Source: Cedecea colo (lineage in GTDB: Bacteria > Pseudomonadota > Gammaproteobacteria > Enterobacterales > Enterobacteriaceae). From it: a DNA stretch of 64,000 nucleotides. The first letter of the stretch is position 1. Every line of letters starts with the position of its first letter. The DNA lies in NCBI RefSeq assembly GCF_011808225.1, contig NZ_SOYS01000001.1:572517-636516 (forward strand), in the 5' to 3' direction. This document shows, piece by piece, positions 36,447 through 46,668 of the stretch. The position numbers and the translations under genes were made by a program. The notes beneath the pieces were generated by a model. The model had not been told where the DNA came from, searched no databases, and saw only the letters and a list, made by a program, of their open reading frames with translations.

Positions 36447-38909
36447 ATGTTCAGCATTCTTCGACATGCCAATTCGATAAAGTATTTAAAATCTGGGTCC
36501 TGTTTATTTACCGTCTGCATTCTTCTTCCGTTGCAGGCATATGCCGTTACACCTGATTACGATGGCTTAATAATGGAGGCGCGCGCTGGAAACAGGGCGC
36601 CTTTATTGCAGTATTTGCAGGCTCAGGAACAACAAACCTCGCTGACGGCGAATCAGGTAGCCGACTGGCTGCAGGTTTCAGAATGGACGGATAACAATAA
36701 GGAAACGCTGCGTGTCTGGCAGCGCTATCACGATCAGATAGCCATCCCGTCACGGGGGCAAATTGCCGCTGCCCGTGCGTTCCGTAATGAGAAGAAATGG
36801 AACGAATCGCTGGCCGTGTGGGAAAGCGTCTTACGGGAAGAGCCAGACAACGCTGATGCGCGTACCGGCTGGATCATGACGCTCGCCGATTCGCGACGTA
36901 ACGAGCAAGCTATTACCGAAGCCACTCGCTGGGCGCAAAGTGAGCCGGGTCCTGACCGTGACGCGCTGGTTGCCTACGTCTACCATGCTCAGGGTAAAAA
37001 CTGGGATGCGTTGCTTGCGGCCAGCCGGGCCGAAACGGAAGCGCCGCAAAATAAAAACTCGCAGGATACGCTGGTTGCCGCGTTGTCGGCTAACCGGGTA
37101 GCGGGCCCGGCGCTTGATATGTCGGAGAACCTTGCGGACGCCGATCCAATGAAGCGTCGACTTGAACTTGATGCCGCTGCGGAAATCGTCCGTGCCGCGT
37201 TTACGCCAGCGCGTAATGAAGAAGAACGGTTTATCGTGGCGGATAAAGCGCTGGCCCGTTATGACCAACTGCTTGCCGCCTGGAAAAATAACCCGGATGC
37301 GCAAAGCGATGTTCGTCGCGCCAGAATCGACCGTATTGGCGCGCTGGTGGTTCGCAAACGTAACGCGCAGGCCATTGCGGAATACGAATCGCTCATGGCG
37401 GACGGCGGCAACGTGCCTTCCTATGCTAAACGTTGGGTGGCAACCGCCTGGCTTGACGAAGAACAGCCCGCTAAAGCCGAAGAGATGCTGATGAGTATCT
37501 ATTATCCGCACGGGCCCGTCGCGGTAACGCCGCTGTCAGCGGACGATCATCAGGATCTGTTTTTTGCCCACCTTGATAATGAAAACTTCGATGCGGCGAA
37601 GCGCCAGGTTGACGAGCTCATCAAAGACAGCCCGTACCTGCGGCGCGTCTATGGTTCTCCAACCCCGCAGCCGAATGATACCTGGCTGCTGGGCCAGACG
37701 CTGCTGACGCAGTATGAAGTCGCCAGCAACGATCTGCCTGCGGCTGAAAAACATTCAGAGCGTCTGGCGCGAACCGGATCGGGAAACCAGGGATTACGCA
37801 TTACCTACGCCTCGGTACTTGAAGCCAGAGGACTGGCGCGTAAGGCAGAACAGGAACTGAAGATTGCTGAAGTAATAGAGCCCAGCAATATGGAGCTGGA
37901 GCGCCAGCAGGCCTATGTCGCCCTCGATCTACAGGAATGGAAACAGGCTGACGAGCTGACCGATGACGTCATAGCGCGCAGCCCGGATGACACGTCAACC
38001 CTGCGGCTGGCGCGCATGCGCGATATTCACAAAAAGTCTGAGCTGCGTCTTAGCGGATCGCAGGGTATCGCTTCCGACAGCCCCGTCAGCGGTGAGCACG
38101 ATTTTATCCTCAACTCGGCGATTTATAGCCCGCCGATTAACGACAACTGGCGGTTGTTCACCGGCTTCAACTTTGCCACCGGTGAGTTCGAAGAAGGAAA
38201 GGGCATCAGCCGCGATCTGGCCGCGGGCGCCGAATGGACCTCTCGTAACTACTGGGCGGAAATGGAAATCTCTGGCCGCAACTATGGCGACGGGCAAAAA
38301 ATCGGCGGACGTTTGTCCGGCTGGCATGACTTCAGTGATAACTGGCGCATCGGCGGTAATGTGGAACGGCTCGCCAGGAGCACGCCACTACGAGCGCTGC
38401 GCAACGGCGTCAGCTCCAACGGCGGCGATGGCTATATCCGCTGGTATCAAAATGAGCGACGCGAGTATCAGCTATCGTTCGCTGCCTCTCATTTCTCCGA
38501 CGGTAACGACCGAATCGAATACGGCCTGAGCGGCAAGGAAAGATTGTGGACCACGCCGCACTTTACGCTGGACTTCACTCCCGGCATCGGCGGCAGCACT
38601 AACAGCAAGGAAGATGTGCCGTATTACAACCCGAAAAGCGATTTCGCCGTCGTACCGGCCCTAAGCGCCGATCATATTCTTTATCGCCACTACGACACGG
38701 TCTGGAGCCAGCAGGTTACCGGGGCCGTGGGCAGTTACTGGCAGCAGAACCAGGGCAGCGGCGTAATTACCCAACTGGGGTACGGGCAGCGAATTCAGTG
38801 GAATAACGTCGTGGACGGCGGGGTGATGTTGACCTGGGATAAACGCCCTTACGACGGTAAACGTGAGCGGAATATCTCGCTTGCTTTTGATTTGAATGTC
38901 AGGTTTTAA
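36447..38909 (+). CDS. pgaA: Outer-membrane PNAG export porin PgaA
   Basis: An 820-residue protein. A signal peptide (about residues 1-33, VCILLPLQAYA) is followed by periplasmic TPR repeats (about 40-510; ARAFRNEKKWNESLAVWESV and LEERGLARKAEQELK-type units) and a C-terminal beta-barrel (about 515-820), ending in phenylalanine (DLNVRF) as outer-membrane porins do. PgaA binds and exports de-N-acetylated poly-beta-1,6-N-acetylglucosamine. First gene of pgaABCD; pgaB follows after 9 bases. Confidence 0.95.
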   Translation: MFSILRHANSIKYLKSGSCLFTVCILLPLQAYAVTPDYDGLIMEARAGNRAPLLQYLQAQEQQTSLTANQVADWLQVSEWTDNNKETLRVWQRYHDQIAIPSRGQIAAARAFRNEKKWNESLAVWESVLREEPDNADARTGWIMTLADSRRNEQAITEATRWAQSEPGPDRDALVAYVYHAQGKNWDALLAASRAETEAPQNKNSQDTLVAALSANRVAGPALDMSENLADADPMKRRLELDAAAEIVRAAFTPARNEEERFIVADKALARYDQLLAAWKNNPDAQSDVRRARIDRIGALVVRKRNAQAIAEYESLMADGGNVPSYAKRWVATAWLDEEQPAKAEEMLMSIYYPHGPVAVTPLSADDHQDLFFAHLDNENFDAAKRQVDELIKDSPYLRRVYGSPTPQPNDTWLLGQTLLTQYEVASNDLPAAEKHSERLARTGSGNQGLRITYASVLEARGLARKAEQELKIAEVIEPSNMELERQQAYVALDLQEWKQADELTDDVIARSPDDTSTLRLARMRDIHKKSELRLSGSQGIASDSPVSGEHDFILNSAIYSPPINDNWRLFTGFNFATGEFEEGKGISRDLAAGAEWTSRNYWAEMEISGRNYGDGQKIGGRLSGWHDFSDNWRIGGNVERLARSTPLRALRNGVSSNGGDGYIRWYQNERREYQLSFAASHFSDGNDRIEYGLSGKERLWTTPHFTLDFTPGIGGSTNSKEDVPYYNPKSDFAVVPALSADHILYRHYDTVWSQQVTGAVGSYWQQNQGSGVITQLGYGQRIQWNNVVDGGVMLTWDKRPYDGKRERNISLAFDLNVRF

Positions 38910-38918
38910 GGACAGCGC

Positions 38919-40934
38919 ATGTTTAACAGATGGCTGCGGGCCGCAATTTTAATCGTCGGATGGATAATGATCACCGCCTGTGGAAACTCACAGGCACCAC
39001 GATATGTTTCGCCGGCGGACAGAGCGCCGCTCACGGCGGATCATGCCTGGCCTAAAAACAGCTTTTTAGTTCTTGCTTACCATGATGTCGAAGATGACGT
39101 CGCCGACCAGCGTTATCTTGCGGTACGAACCAGCGCGCTTAGCGATCAGATAGCCTGGCTGCGCGATAACGGCTATCACCCGGTCAGCGTGCAGCAAATT
39201 CTGGATGCGCACGACGGCAAAATTGTGCTGCCGGAAAAAGCGGTGCTGCTAACCTTCGATGACGGCTACAGCAGTTTTTACACGCGCGTCTGGCCATTGC
39301 TTAAAGCCTATAACTGGCCTGCGCTGTGGGCGCCGGTAGGGAGCTGGGTCGATGCGCCAGCCAACCAACCCGTGGATTTCGGCGGCTTAATGACGCCACG
39401 CGACAAGTTTGCCACCTGGGACATGGTGCGCAAGCTGGGCCAGTCACCGCTGGTTGAAATTGGGGCGCATACCTGGGCTTCCCATTATGGGGCAGAGGCC
39501 AACCCACAAGGCAGCAAAGAGCCTGCTGTGGCAAACCGTGAATTTAATAAAGCCACCGGCAAGTATGAGACGGACGAGGAGTTTTATCAGCGCATCAGTA
39601 AAGATGTAAATCTGATCACGCAGAAAATAACCTCGGTGACCGGAAAACCTCCGCGCGCCTGGGTCTGGCCATACGGCGCAGCCAGCGGAACTACGCTGCA
39701 AATTGCCAATGAGCACGGTTATCGGATGGCGTTTACCCTTAACGAAGGGCTGGCCAACGCCGCCGATCTGGATGATGTTCCGCGCGTTCTGATCTCTGAT
39801 AACCCGTCGTTGCAACGCTTTGCAAGCCAGGTGGCGCAGGTGCGTGAGCCACGGACGATGCGCGTGATGCATGTTGACCTGGATTACGTCTACGATGCCG
39901 ACCCGGTCCAGCAGCGTCGAAACATCGACAAACTTATTCAGCGCGTTTACGACATGCGTATCTCGCATGTTTTCCTGCAGGCCTATGCCGATCCAAAAGG
40001 CGACGGCAATATTCGCGAGCTGTATTTCCCGAACCGCTGGTTGCCGATGCGTGCCGATTTATTTAACTTTGTCTCCTGGCAGTTGCAGAGCCGTGCAAAC
40101 GTAGACGTTTTCGCCTGGATGCCGGTACTGGCCTTCGATCTGGATGATTCTGTTCCCCGCGTTATGAAATGGAATCCAGATACGGGCGCCAGCGCCGTGG
40201 ACCGGCAACAGTATGTGCGCCTTTCGCCCTGGAGCAGTGAAGCCCGCAAACGTATCACCGGGATTTATGAAGACCTGGCAAAAAATACCAGCTTCCGGGG
40301 AATTTTGTTCCATGACGATGCCTTCCTGACGGACTTTGAAGATGCCTCGCCAGATGCGCTGGCGGCTTACCGCGCCGCAGGTTTCCCCGGCGATATTGGC
40401 CGTATTCGCAAGGATCCGCAGATTTTTGAGCGCTGGACGCGTTTTAAGAGCAGGGCGCTTATCGACTTTACCCGGCAGCTTACGCAGACGGTACGTAATA
40501 TTCGCGGCCCGCAGGTGAAGACCGCGCGCAATATTTATGCCCTGCCGGTACTGGAGCCGGAAAGCGAGGCCTGGTTTGCACAAAACCTCAATGATTTCCT
40601 TGGCACCTACGACTGGACGGCGCCGATGGCTATGCCCTTTATGGAAAACGTTCCGGCCGATAAGGCCAATGCATGGCTGGATAAACTGGTGAGTGCCGTT
40701 GCACAGCATCCCGGCGCGCTTGATAAAACCGTGTTTGAACTCCAGGCGCGGGACTGGCGTAAAACCGGGACACAGGAAGATATCGACGGTAAGCAGTTGG
40801 TTGAGTGGATGCGTCAGCTGAAGCTAAGCGGCGCGGTCAACTACGGCTATTATCCCGACGATTTCATCAACGATAAACCTGAGATGTCAGAGATCCGCTC
40901 TACATTCTCATCATTCTGGTATCCGCAAAAATGA
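38919..40934 (+). CDS. pgaB: PNAG de-N-acetylase lipoprotein PgaB
   Basis: A 671-residue periplasmic lipoprotein with lipobox ITAC (Cys21). The polysaccharide deacetylase (CE4) domain, residues about 48-290, has metal-site motifs AYHDVEDD (Asp56) and TFDDGYSSF (Asp114/Asp115), and [10 protein letters not shown] histidines. The C-terminal domain (about 310-660) is the glycoside-hydrolase-like GHL13 fold that binds the product. It partially deacetylates PNAG so that PgaA can export it. Its stop overlaps the pgaC start (ATGA). Confidence 0.95.
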   Translation: MFNRWLRAAILIVGWIMITACGNSQAPRYVSPADRAPLTADHAWPKNSFLVLAYHDVEDDVADQRYLAVRTSALSDQIAWLRDNGYHPVSVQQILDAHDGKIVLPEKAVLLTFDDGYSSFYTRVWPLLKAYNWPALWAPVGSWVDAPANQPVDFGGLMTPRDKFATWDMVRKLGQSPLVEIGAHTWASHYGAEANPQGSKEPAVANREFNKATGKYETDEEFYQRISKDVNLITQKITSVTGKPPRAWVWPYGAASGTTLQIANEHGYRMAFTLNEGLANAADLDDVPRVLISDNPSLQRFASQVAQVREPRTMRVMHVDLDYVYDADPVQQRRNIDKLIQRVYDMRISHVFLQAYADPKGDGNIRELYFPNRWLPMRADLFNFVSWQLQSRANVDVFAWMPVLAFDLDDSVPRVMKWNPDTGASAVDRQQYVRLSPWSSEARKRITGIYEDLAKNTSFRGILFHDDAFLTDFEDASPDALAAYRAAGFPGDIGRIRKDPQIFERWTRFKSRALIDFTRQLTQTVRNIRGPQVKTARNIYALPVLEPESEAWFAQNLNDFLGTYDWTAPMAMPFMENVPADKANAWLDKLVSAVAQHPGALDKTVFELQARDWRKTGTQEDIDGKQLVEWMRQLKLSGAVNYGYYPDDFINDKPEMSEIRSTFSSFWYPQK

Positions 40935-42265
40935 CCGATCGCATCGTAGCTTTCCTCATCCTTTGCCTGATGTTCAGCCTGCCGTTAGGGATGGCTGCCA
41001 TTTTTACCGGCGAAGTGATGCTGAATTTCGTCTTTTTCTGGCCTCTGTTTATGTCGGCGCTATGGATTAGCGGGGGGCTTTACTTCTGGTTTTACCGCGA
41101 GCGGCACTGGCAGTGGAAAGAGGAAATGCTGCCGCCGACGCTTGAGGGCGATCCTTTAATTTCAATTATTATCCCCTGTTACAACGAAGGAGTGAACGCA
41201 AGGGAAACCATTGAAGCCGCAAACGCACAGCGTTATCAGAACATCGAAATTATCGCCATCAACGATGGTTCTAAAGATAACACCGGCGAGGTGCTGGACC
41301 AGCTGGCTAATGAATATCCACGGCTGCGGGTGATTCATCTGGCCGAAAACCAGGGCAAAGCCGTGGCGCTCAAAACCGGCGCGGCAGCGGCCCGCAGTGA
41401 TTTCCTTGTTTGTATCGACGGCGACGCGCTGCTGGACCGCGACGCGGTTGCTTATATGGTGGCGCCACTTTTACGCTTCCCACGCGTGGGCGCCGTGACC
41501 GGCAATCCGCGTATTCGTACCCGCTCAACGCTGATTGGGCGAGTACAGGTAGGTGAGTTCTCGTCGATTATCGGCCTGATCAAGCGCACCCAGCGTGTCT
41601 ACGGGCAGGTTTTTGCCGTCTCCGGCGTGGTTGCCGCTTTTCGTCGCCGCGCGCTGGCCGAGGTGGGGTACTGGAGCCCGGATATGATCACCGAGGATAT
41701 TGATATCAGCTGGAAGCTGCAGCTGCGCCACTGGTCGGTATTCTTCGAGCCGCGAGCGCTGTGCTGGATACTGATGCCGGAAACGCTAAGGGGATTATGG
41801 AAGCAGCGCCTGCGCTGGGCGCAGGGCGGCGCGGAGGTGTTTATCGTCAATATGCGCCGCCTGTGGTCCTGGGAATATCGCCGCATGTGGCCGCTGTTCA
41901 TCGAATTTTGCCTGTCCACCGCCTGGGCCTTCGCCTACGCGATCAGTATCCTGCTGTTTATCGTCGGCCTGTTTGTGACGATGCCTGATAACTTATACGT
42001 GCAGCATCTGTTCCCACCGGCGTTTACCGGACTGATGCTCGGCGTGGTATGCATCCTGCAGTTCCTGGTCAGCCTGCTCATCGAACGGCGCTATGAAAAG
42101 GGGATTTCCGCCTCGCTGTTCTGGATAATCTGGTTCCCGGTGGTTTACTGGATGTTAAGCCTGTTCACAACCCTTGTCTCTTTCCCGAAAGTCATGCTGA
42201 AACATAAGCGCGTCAGGGCTCGCTGGGTCAGTCCCGATCGCGGCATTGGGAGGATCGAATCATGA
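40931..42265 (+). CDS. pgaC: PNAG synthase glycosyltransferase PgaC
   Basis: A 444-residue processive family 2 glycosyltransferase with two N-terminal and about three C-terminal membrane helices. The cytoplasmic catalytic domain shows IIPCYNEG and [10 protein letters not shown] for UDP-sugar binding, the DGDA metal motif, the TEDIDISW base motif and the QRLRWAQGG processivity motif. It polymerises UDP-GlcNAc into poly-beta-1,6-GlcNAc at the inner membrane with PgaD, under c-di-GMP control in E. coli. It overlaps pgaB and pgaD by 4 bases each. Confidence 0.96.
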   Translation: MTDRIVAFLILCLMFSLPLGMAAIFTGEVMLNFVFFWPLFMSALWISGGLYFWFYRERHWQWKEEMLPPTLEGDPLISIIIPCYNEGVNARETIEAANAQRYQNIEIIAINDGSKDNTGEVLDQLANEYPRLRVIHLAENQGKAVALKTGAAAARSDFLVCIDGDALLDRDAVAYMVAPLLRFPRVGAVTGNPRIRTRSTLIGRVQVGEFSSIIGLIKRTQRVYGQVFAVSGVVAAFRRRALAEVGYWSPDMITEDIDISWKLQLRHWSVFFEPRALCWILMPETLRGLWKQRLRWAQGGAEVFIVNMRRLWSWEYRRMWPLFIEFCLSTAWAFAYAISILLFIVGLFVTMPDNLYVQHLFPPAFTGLMLGVVCILQFLVSLLIERRYEKGISASLFWIIWFPVVYWMLSLFTTLVSFPKVMLKHKRVRARWVSPDRGIGRIES

Positions 42266-42786
42266 ACCAGCCCCTGATATTTACCGAGCTTCGTCTTGTT
42301 CCCCGCGTGATGGATACGATTCTGACGCTGGCGGCCTGGATTGGGTTTTCATACCTGATTTATAACGGTCTGCTGACCGCGCTGGCGCATTCGCCGTTTA
42401 TCGGTATCAGGCCCTTCTTGACGACGCTCAATACGGTGACGTTTTATGTTCTTGTGGCGCTGATAAACGGTCTGTTGCTGATTGGCTGGGCGAAATACAA
42501 TCAGCTCAGATTTCGCGTTGAGCGGCGTAACCGCAGGCCGGGGCTGGAAAAAAAGGAGCTGGCAGCCAGCCTGCATCTCACCGAACAGGCAGCTTACGGC
42601 CTTAATCACGGCAGGGTGCTGACCGTATTCCATAATGAAAGCGGTGAAATTGACCACGTCGAGGTCGTCAAAGGCGTTCTGGATAACCTGCTTCCGCCGC
42701 CGGACGTTGCTGAAATGCTACATGCGGAACTGAGCGCAGAAACGAAAGCTGTTGTCTCCGGCGCGGCTGACAGAATCGACAATTAA
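42262..42786 (+). CDS. pgaD: PNAG synthase accessory subunit PgaD
   Basis: A 174-residue small membrane protein with two helices (about 18-42 and 55-78) and a cytoplasmic tail. With PgaC it forms the c-di-GMP-responsive synthase in E. coli. It is about 35 residues longer than E. coli PgaD (137 by memory), with an acidic C-terminal extension ([20 protein letters not shown]). The ATG overlaps the pgaC stop (ATGA). The family link rests on position and on [18 protein letters not shown], which matches the second-helix region. Confidence 0.9.
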   Translation: MNQPLIFTELRLVPRVMDTILTLAAWIGFSYLIYNGLLTALAHSPFIGIRPFLTTLNTVTFYVLVALINGLLLIGWAKYNQLRFRVERRNRRPGLEKKELAASLHLTEQAAYGLNHGRVLTVFHNESGEIDHVEVVKGVLDNLLPPPDVAEMLHAELSAETKAVVSGAADRIDN

Positions 42787-42886
42787 CCCTCCGTTATCCC
42801 TGGGATTTACTAATCTTTACAGGTACGCCAACTCGCTGATTACGCATCTTTGACGCGGCTTATCTGGAAGAGCAAAGGAGACGGAA

Positions 42887-43312
42887 ATGCAAACGCACCT
42901 TGCAACAGGGCGCCCGGCATCGGTCGTGGCGCTTTATGAACTGCTAAATCCCATTCCTCTCGGTTTTTTTGTCGCCGCCTGGATCTTCGACATTCTGTAT
43001 ATGAAAACCTTCGGCCAGATGTGGAACGATGCGGCCAACTGGTTAATTGTGATCGGCCTGCTGATTGCTATTATTCCCAGAATTATCAACGCGGTGCTTG
43101 TCTGGACGGGGCCAAAATATCCGCAGAGCTCGCCTGTAAAAATCCATTTCTGGCTGAGCCTGCTCGCCATTGTGCTTGCCATCTTCAATGCCTTTATCCA
43201 TAGCCGCGACGCTTATGCCGTGGTGCCGATGGGCGTCATTCTCTCCACGCTGGTAGTGATCCTTCTGCTGCTGAGTAATGTTCAACTTGCGCTACGTGAA
43301 CGCACCGCATAA
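42887..43312 (+). CDS. DUF2231-type membrane protein
   Basis: A 141-residue inner-membrane protein with four hydrophobic segments: around 24-40 (NPIPLGFFVAAWIFDILY), 50-70, 85-105 and 112-133. The pattern of a proline after the first segment and a tryptophan-aspartate pair fits the DUF2231 family, which has no known function but often accompanies oxidoreductases. Strong ribosome site AAAGGAG. It is paired, 12 bases apart, with a secreted sorbosone-dehydrogenase-like lipoprotein, so the two probably act together at the cell envelope. Confidence 0.75.
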   Translation: MQTHLATGRPASVVALYELLNPIPLGFFVAAWIFDILYMKTFGQMWNDAANWLIVIGLLIAIIPRIINAVLVWTGPKYPQSSPVKIHFWLSLLAIVLAIFNAFIHSRDAYAVVPMGVILSTLVVILLLLSNVQLALRERTA

Positions 43313-43324
43313 GGAGAAGCCAGC

Positions 43325-44629
43325 ATGAATATTCATAAGCGTGCCTTACTTGCCATCGTTCTCGCCAGCCTGCTGAGTAGTTGTGATGATGATTCCCGAA
43401 TAGATCCGCAAAAACAGATGGGCCCCGACCCGGAAATTCCCAAAGCGCAGAACTTCCTTTTGCCGCCGATGAAGGTCCCCGAGGCGGTCGCCTGGAAAAA
43501 CGGTGAAATGCCGAAGGTGGCCGAGGGGCTGAAGATTGAAAAAATCGCCGAAGGTCTGAAACATCCGCGTCAGGTTTACGTGCTGCCCAATAACGATATC
43601 CTGGTGGCGGAAGCAAACGGACCTGTTAAAAAAGCGCCGGCGCGTCCTAAAGATATCGTTATGGGAATGGTGCAAAAGTCGTCCGGCAAGGGCGGCGAGG
43701 GGGGCAACCGTATTACATTGCTGCGTAACGTCGGGGGTAAATGGCAGAAACACATTTTCATTGCCCATCTGAATTCCCCCTTTGGTATGCAGCTTATCGG
43801 CAACACCCTGTGGGTAGCCAACGCCGATAGCCTGGTTAAATTCCCTTATCAGGAAGGCCAGACGGAGATTCGCGGCTCCGGTGACGTTGTCACTGAATTG
43901 CCGGGCGGGCCGATAAACCATCACTGGACAAAATCTCTGCTGGCAAGCCCGGACGGCAGCAAGCTGTACGTCGGCGTTGGCTCTAACAGCAACATCACCG
44001 AGAACGGTATTGGCGCGGAAGACAGACGGGCCGCCATACTGGAAGTTGACGCGGCCACGGGCGCCAGCCGTATTTACGCGAATGGATTACGCAACCCTAC
44101 GGGCCTGCAATGGGAGCCTGAAAGCGGCAAGCTTTGGGCCATCGTTAACGAACGGGATGAAATCGGTTCCGACCTTGTGCCGGACTATATGACATCCGTA
44201 CAGGAAAAAGGGTTTTATGGCTGGCCGTACAGCTACTATGGACAGCATGTGGATGAGCGTGTGAAACCCCCGCGACCGGATCTGGTGGAAAAAGCCATTA
44301 AACCCGACTATGCCATCAGTTCCCACGTGGCACCGCTTGGTTTCCTGTTTTATACCGGGGACAATATGCCGCAATATCGAAACGGCGCTTTTGTCAGCGA
44401 GCATGGTAGCTGGAACCGAAAACCGCTAAACGGTTATCAGGTGATGTGGGTGAAATTCGAAAATGGCCAGCCGGTTGGATTACCAAAACCCGTGGTCACC
44501 GGTTTTTTGACGGACGACAGGAAACAGGTGCGTGGTTTACCGGTTGGGCTGGCGATGGATAAACAAGGCGGGGTGCTCATAGCCGATGATGCCGGAGATA
44601 CCGTCTGGCGCGTTAGCGCCGCTCCGTAA
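43325..44629 (+). CDS. L-sorbosone dehydrogenase-like beta-propeller lipoprotein
   Basis: A 434-residue protein with a lipoprotein signal peptide (lipobox LSSC, Cys20, followed by DDDS, an inner-membrane-retention-like +2 Asp). The rest is a six-bladed propeller of the sorbosone/glucose dehydrogenase type: HPRQVYVLPNNDILVAE near 80, NSPFGMQLIGNTLWVAN near 155, GLRNPTGLQWEP near 255 and VSEHGSWNRKPLNGYQVMWV near 360. Family members may use PQQ; sequence alone cannot show whether this one does. Substrate is unknown. It is co-transcribed with the DUF2231 gene. Confidence 0.82.
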   Translation: MNIHKRALLAIVLASLLSSCDDDSRIDPQKQMGPDPEIPKAQNFLLPPMKVPEAVAWKNGEMPKVAEGLKIEKIAEGLKHPRQVYVLPNNDILVAEANGPVKKAPARPKDIVMGMVQKSSGKGGEGGNRITLLRNVGGKWQKHIFIAHLNSPFGMQLIGNTLWVANADSLVKFPYQEGQTEIRGSGDVVTELPGGPINHHWTKSLLASPDGSKLYVGVGSNSNITENGIGAEDRRAAILEVDAATGASRIYANGLRNPTGLQWEPESGKLWAIVNERDEIGSDLVPDYMTSVQEKGFYGWPYSYYGQHVDERVKPPRPDLVEKAIKPDYAISSHVAPLGFLFYTGDNMPQYRNGAFVSEHGSWNRKPLNGYQVMWVKFENGQPVGLPKPVVTGFLTDDRKQVRGLPVGLAMDKQGGVLIADDAGDTVWRVSAAP

Positions 44630-44644
44630 TTGATAAGCAAAACC

Positions 44645-44672
44645 AAAGCGTCGGGATAAGCTCCGGCGCTTT
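44645..44672 (+). terminator. Probable terminator after the sorbosone-dehydrogenase-like gene
   Basis: AAAGCGTCGG and CCGGCGCTTT pair over 10 bp with one G-T wobble, around an 8-base loop, 15 bases after the stop. Only three T are at the 3' end. Confidence 0.6.
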
Positions 44673-45062
44673 ACCTGCCGTAAATCATATCTCTCGCCAG
44701 CCAGGGCACATTTCAATTATCCTGGCGCAGCGTTGTACCACAGTGGCAGGCAAGTATATGTATCCATCAGCACTCAGACGCGCTGACTGGTTTCGAGTTG
44801 GATAAGTTCGAACATTTGACGTTATCTCTATAAAAACTTCACCTATGAAGAAATTAACCGGCAAACATAACGCCGGCAGGAGAAGAGTGGGCATGAGATA
44901 AGCGAATGATTGATTGTAGTCTGTAAATGCTTATGAACTTAGTACCCATTAAATCGCATTTAACATAATATACATTATACGCACCAAGGTTGTAACAGCA
45001 AAATTGTAATGTCCGTTCTGGGCTAAGTGTCCGTCACGTAGCTTCACCCTCGATGGATCCTG
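44673..45062. other. AT-rich junction sequence before the transposase remnant
   Basis: About 390 bases with no supported gene. The region marks entry into the accessory island: base composition drops, and TGTCCGT occurs twice (45009-45015 and 45028-45034) just ahead of the transposase frame, possibly within the left end of the insertion sequence. The exact end could not be placed. Confidence 0.45.
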
Positions 45063-45869
45063 ATGACGGCTCATGCAGCGGAGTTTTTCACTTTGGATGA
45101 AGTGAACCGACTCAAAATCATTCAGGACGTTATCGACCGGCGCCTGACAACTCAGAGGGCTGCGCAGCGTCCTGGCATCTCAGATCGTCAGTGCCGACGT
45201 CTTCTGTCACGTTACCGCGAACATGGTCCGCTTGGTATGGCTAACCGTCGTCGCGGAAAACCAAGTAATAATTAACTTCCCACTGGTCTTGCCCGGTATG
45301 CACTCAACATAATCCGTGAGCGCTATACGGACTTTGGACCGACGCTGGCGTGTGAAAAACTCGCAGAATTGCATGTCGTTAATCTGTCCAAAGAAACGCT
45401 CCGGTCGCTTATGGTTAAGGCCAGACTTTGGGTCCCTCGCAAACAGCGAGCGCCAAAAATTCGGCAACCTTGCTATCGTCGTGCCTGTTGCGGTGAACTG
45501 ATCCAGATTGATGGCTGTGATCACCGCCGGTTCGAAAACCTTGCGCCCGCTTGTACTGCTCTGGTCTACGTTGACGATGCGACGAGCCGACTGATGCAGC
45601 TGCGCTTTGTGAAATCAGAATCGACATTCACCTACTTTGAGGCCACACGCGGCTATCTGGAAAAACATGGCAAGCCGCTGGCTCTGTACAGCGACAAAGC
45701 CAGCGTCTTTAAAATCAACAATAAAAATGCCACCGATGGCGATGGCTATACCCAGTTTGGCCGCGCGATGCACGAACTGAATATCCAGACTATCTGCGCC
45801 AATACCAGCTCTGCCAAAGGCCGCGTTGAACGAGCCCATCTGACTCTGCAAAGGGAATTTCTTCTGTAG
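45063..45869 (+). pseudogene. ISNCY-type transposase remnant, interrupted and 3'-truncated
   Basis: The frame begins MTAHAAEFFTLDEVNRLKII, a helix-turn-helix region with LTTQRAAQRPGISDRQCRRL. A TAA at 45273-45275 interrupts GKPSNN, and the same frame then continues with RYALNIIRERYTDFGPTLA, the DDE-like core (LIQIDGCDHRRFE, YVDDATSRLMQLRF, ALYSDKASVFK) and AKGRVERAHLTLQREF. The interruption is a single in-frame nonsense codon, not a frameshift. After 45857 the resemblance stops and the frame ends at 45869, so the C-terminal third is missing. Assignment to the ISNCY (IS1202-like) group is from the motif order. Confidence 0.8.
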
Positions 45870-46061
45870 AAGCAGCCAATAATAAACTCCAATAATCACA
45901 TCCCTGGTTTATTATCAAAATGTCGTTTGCAGCCTAAGTCTGGCAGTGGATATATCACGTTGAGCGAAATGGATGAAGCCGTTGATTATGCGAATCATAA
46001 TATTAATCCTTGGCTAAGAACGCCTGGGTCAATAGAATGGATTGTTGCGATTGCAAAATGA
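45870..46061 (+). pseudogene. Fragment of an unidentified gene next to the transposase remnant
   Basis: In the same frame as the transposase stop, 63 codons run without a start, ending in a protein-like stretch with SGSGYITLSEMDEAVDYA and NPWLRTPGSIEWIVAIAK before TGA at 46059-46061. It looks like the 3' end of a gene whose front part was lost when the insertion sequence arrived or decayed. I cannot name the family. The rest of the gap up to 46200 is AT-rich and empty. Confidence 0.4.
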
Positions 46062-46200
46062 AAGACAATGTAATTGTTATATTTTTTATTCATCCTTATC
46101 CCATTTATATTCATTTCTCTGTTATATCCCCGCCATACTCATAGAATGCCATACAGCATCCTACGCCACGTCCAAAAGGCTCCCATACCCGGAAAAATTT

Positions 46201-46668
46201 TTAACGGGCTGTTTTTAGCCTGCTATCAAACCGGAACGGAATAGTCTCCGCTTTCTGAATAATCGCGAAGAATTCAGGATGTTCAGGATTTAACAGGTAA
46301 TTAAATTCCACGGGTGATAAAGCGCTGGGGACACGCAACGCTATCGAATCTTTGGTATAGTACAAGGCATCACCGTATGCAGTAAGCTCAAACGGCGCGT
46401 CTTCATCAGCCCAGTTGTCTGGCAGCTCGTTCATATCGACGCTCTGAATCTGATCATCAGGGACATCTATACGCAACAACGTGAAATAATCAAGTATATG
46501 CGCCGCATGCAGGTGTACCAGTGTTTCAAGCATCGTTAGCGATGCTGTTTCAGATACATATACCATCGAGACGCCTATACTGTTCCAGCGCCCCCCAGCC
46601 TCTTTAGCGCCATATCCCGTCCAGGCTGTAGAAAGATATTTCGTCTTTGTCAGCCTGTAGAGAATCAA
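46201..46668 (-). CDS. RES-domain toxin (NAD-consuming family)
   Basis: A 155-residue RES-domain protein. The opening ILYRLTKTKY, GAKEAGGRWNSIGVSMVYVSE (the RES signature arginine and glycine) and ASLTMLETLVHLH are characteristic. Known members degrade NAD and are paired with Xre-type antitoxins. The start appears to be TTG at 46668, overlapping the antitoxin TGA (TTGA), so it is translated after the antitoxin. The family residues Arg (in YRL), Tyr (VYVSE) and the Glu after LTMLE are visible. Confidence 0.85.
   Translation of the reverse strand: MILYRLTKTKYLSTAWTGYGAKEAGGRWNSIGVSMVYVSETASLTMLETLVHLHAAHILDYFTLLRIDVPDDQIQSVDMNELPDNWADEDAPFELTAYGDALYYTKDSIALRVPSALSPVEFNYLLNPEHPEFFAIIQKAETIPFRFDSRLKTAR

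Noticed and set aside
44685-44894. Minus-strand frame MPTLLLPALCLPVNFFIGEV at the island edge
   Set aside because: Short, without a ribosome site, and the end of the frame has no protein-like pattern.
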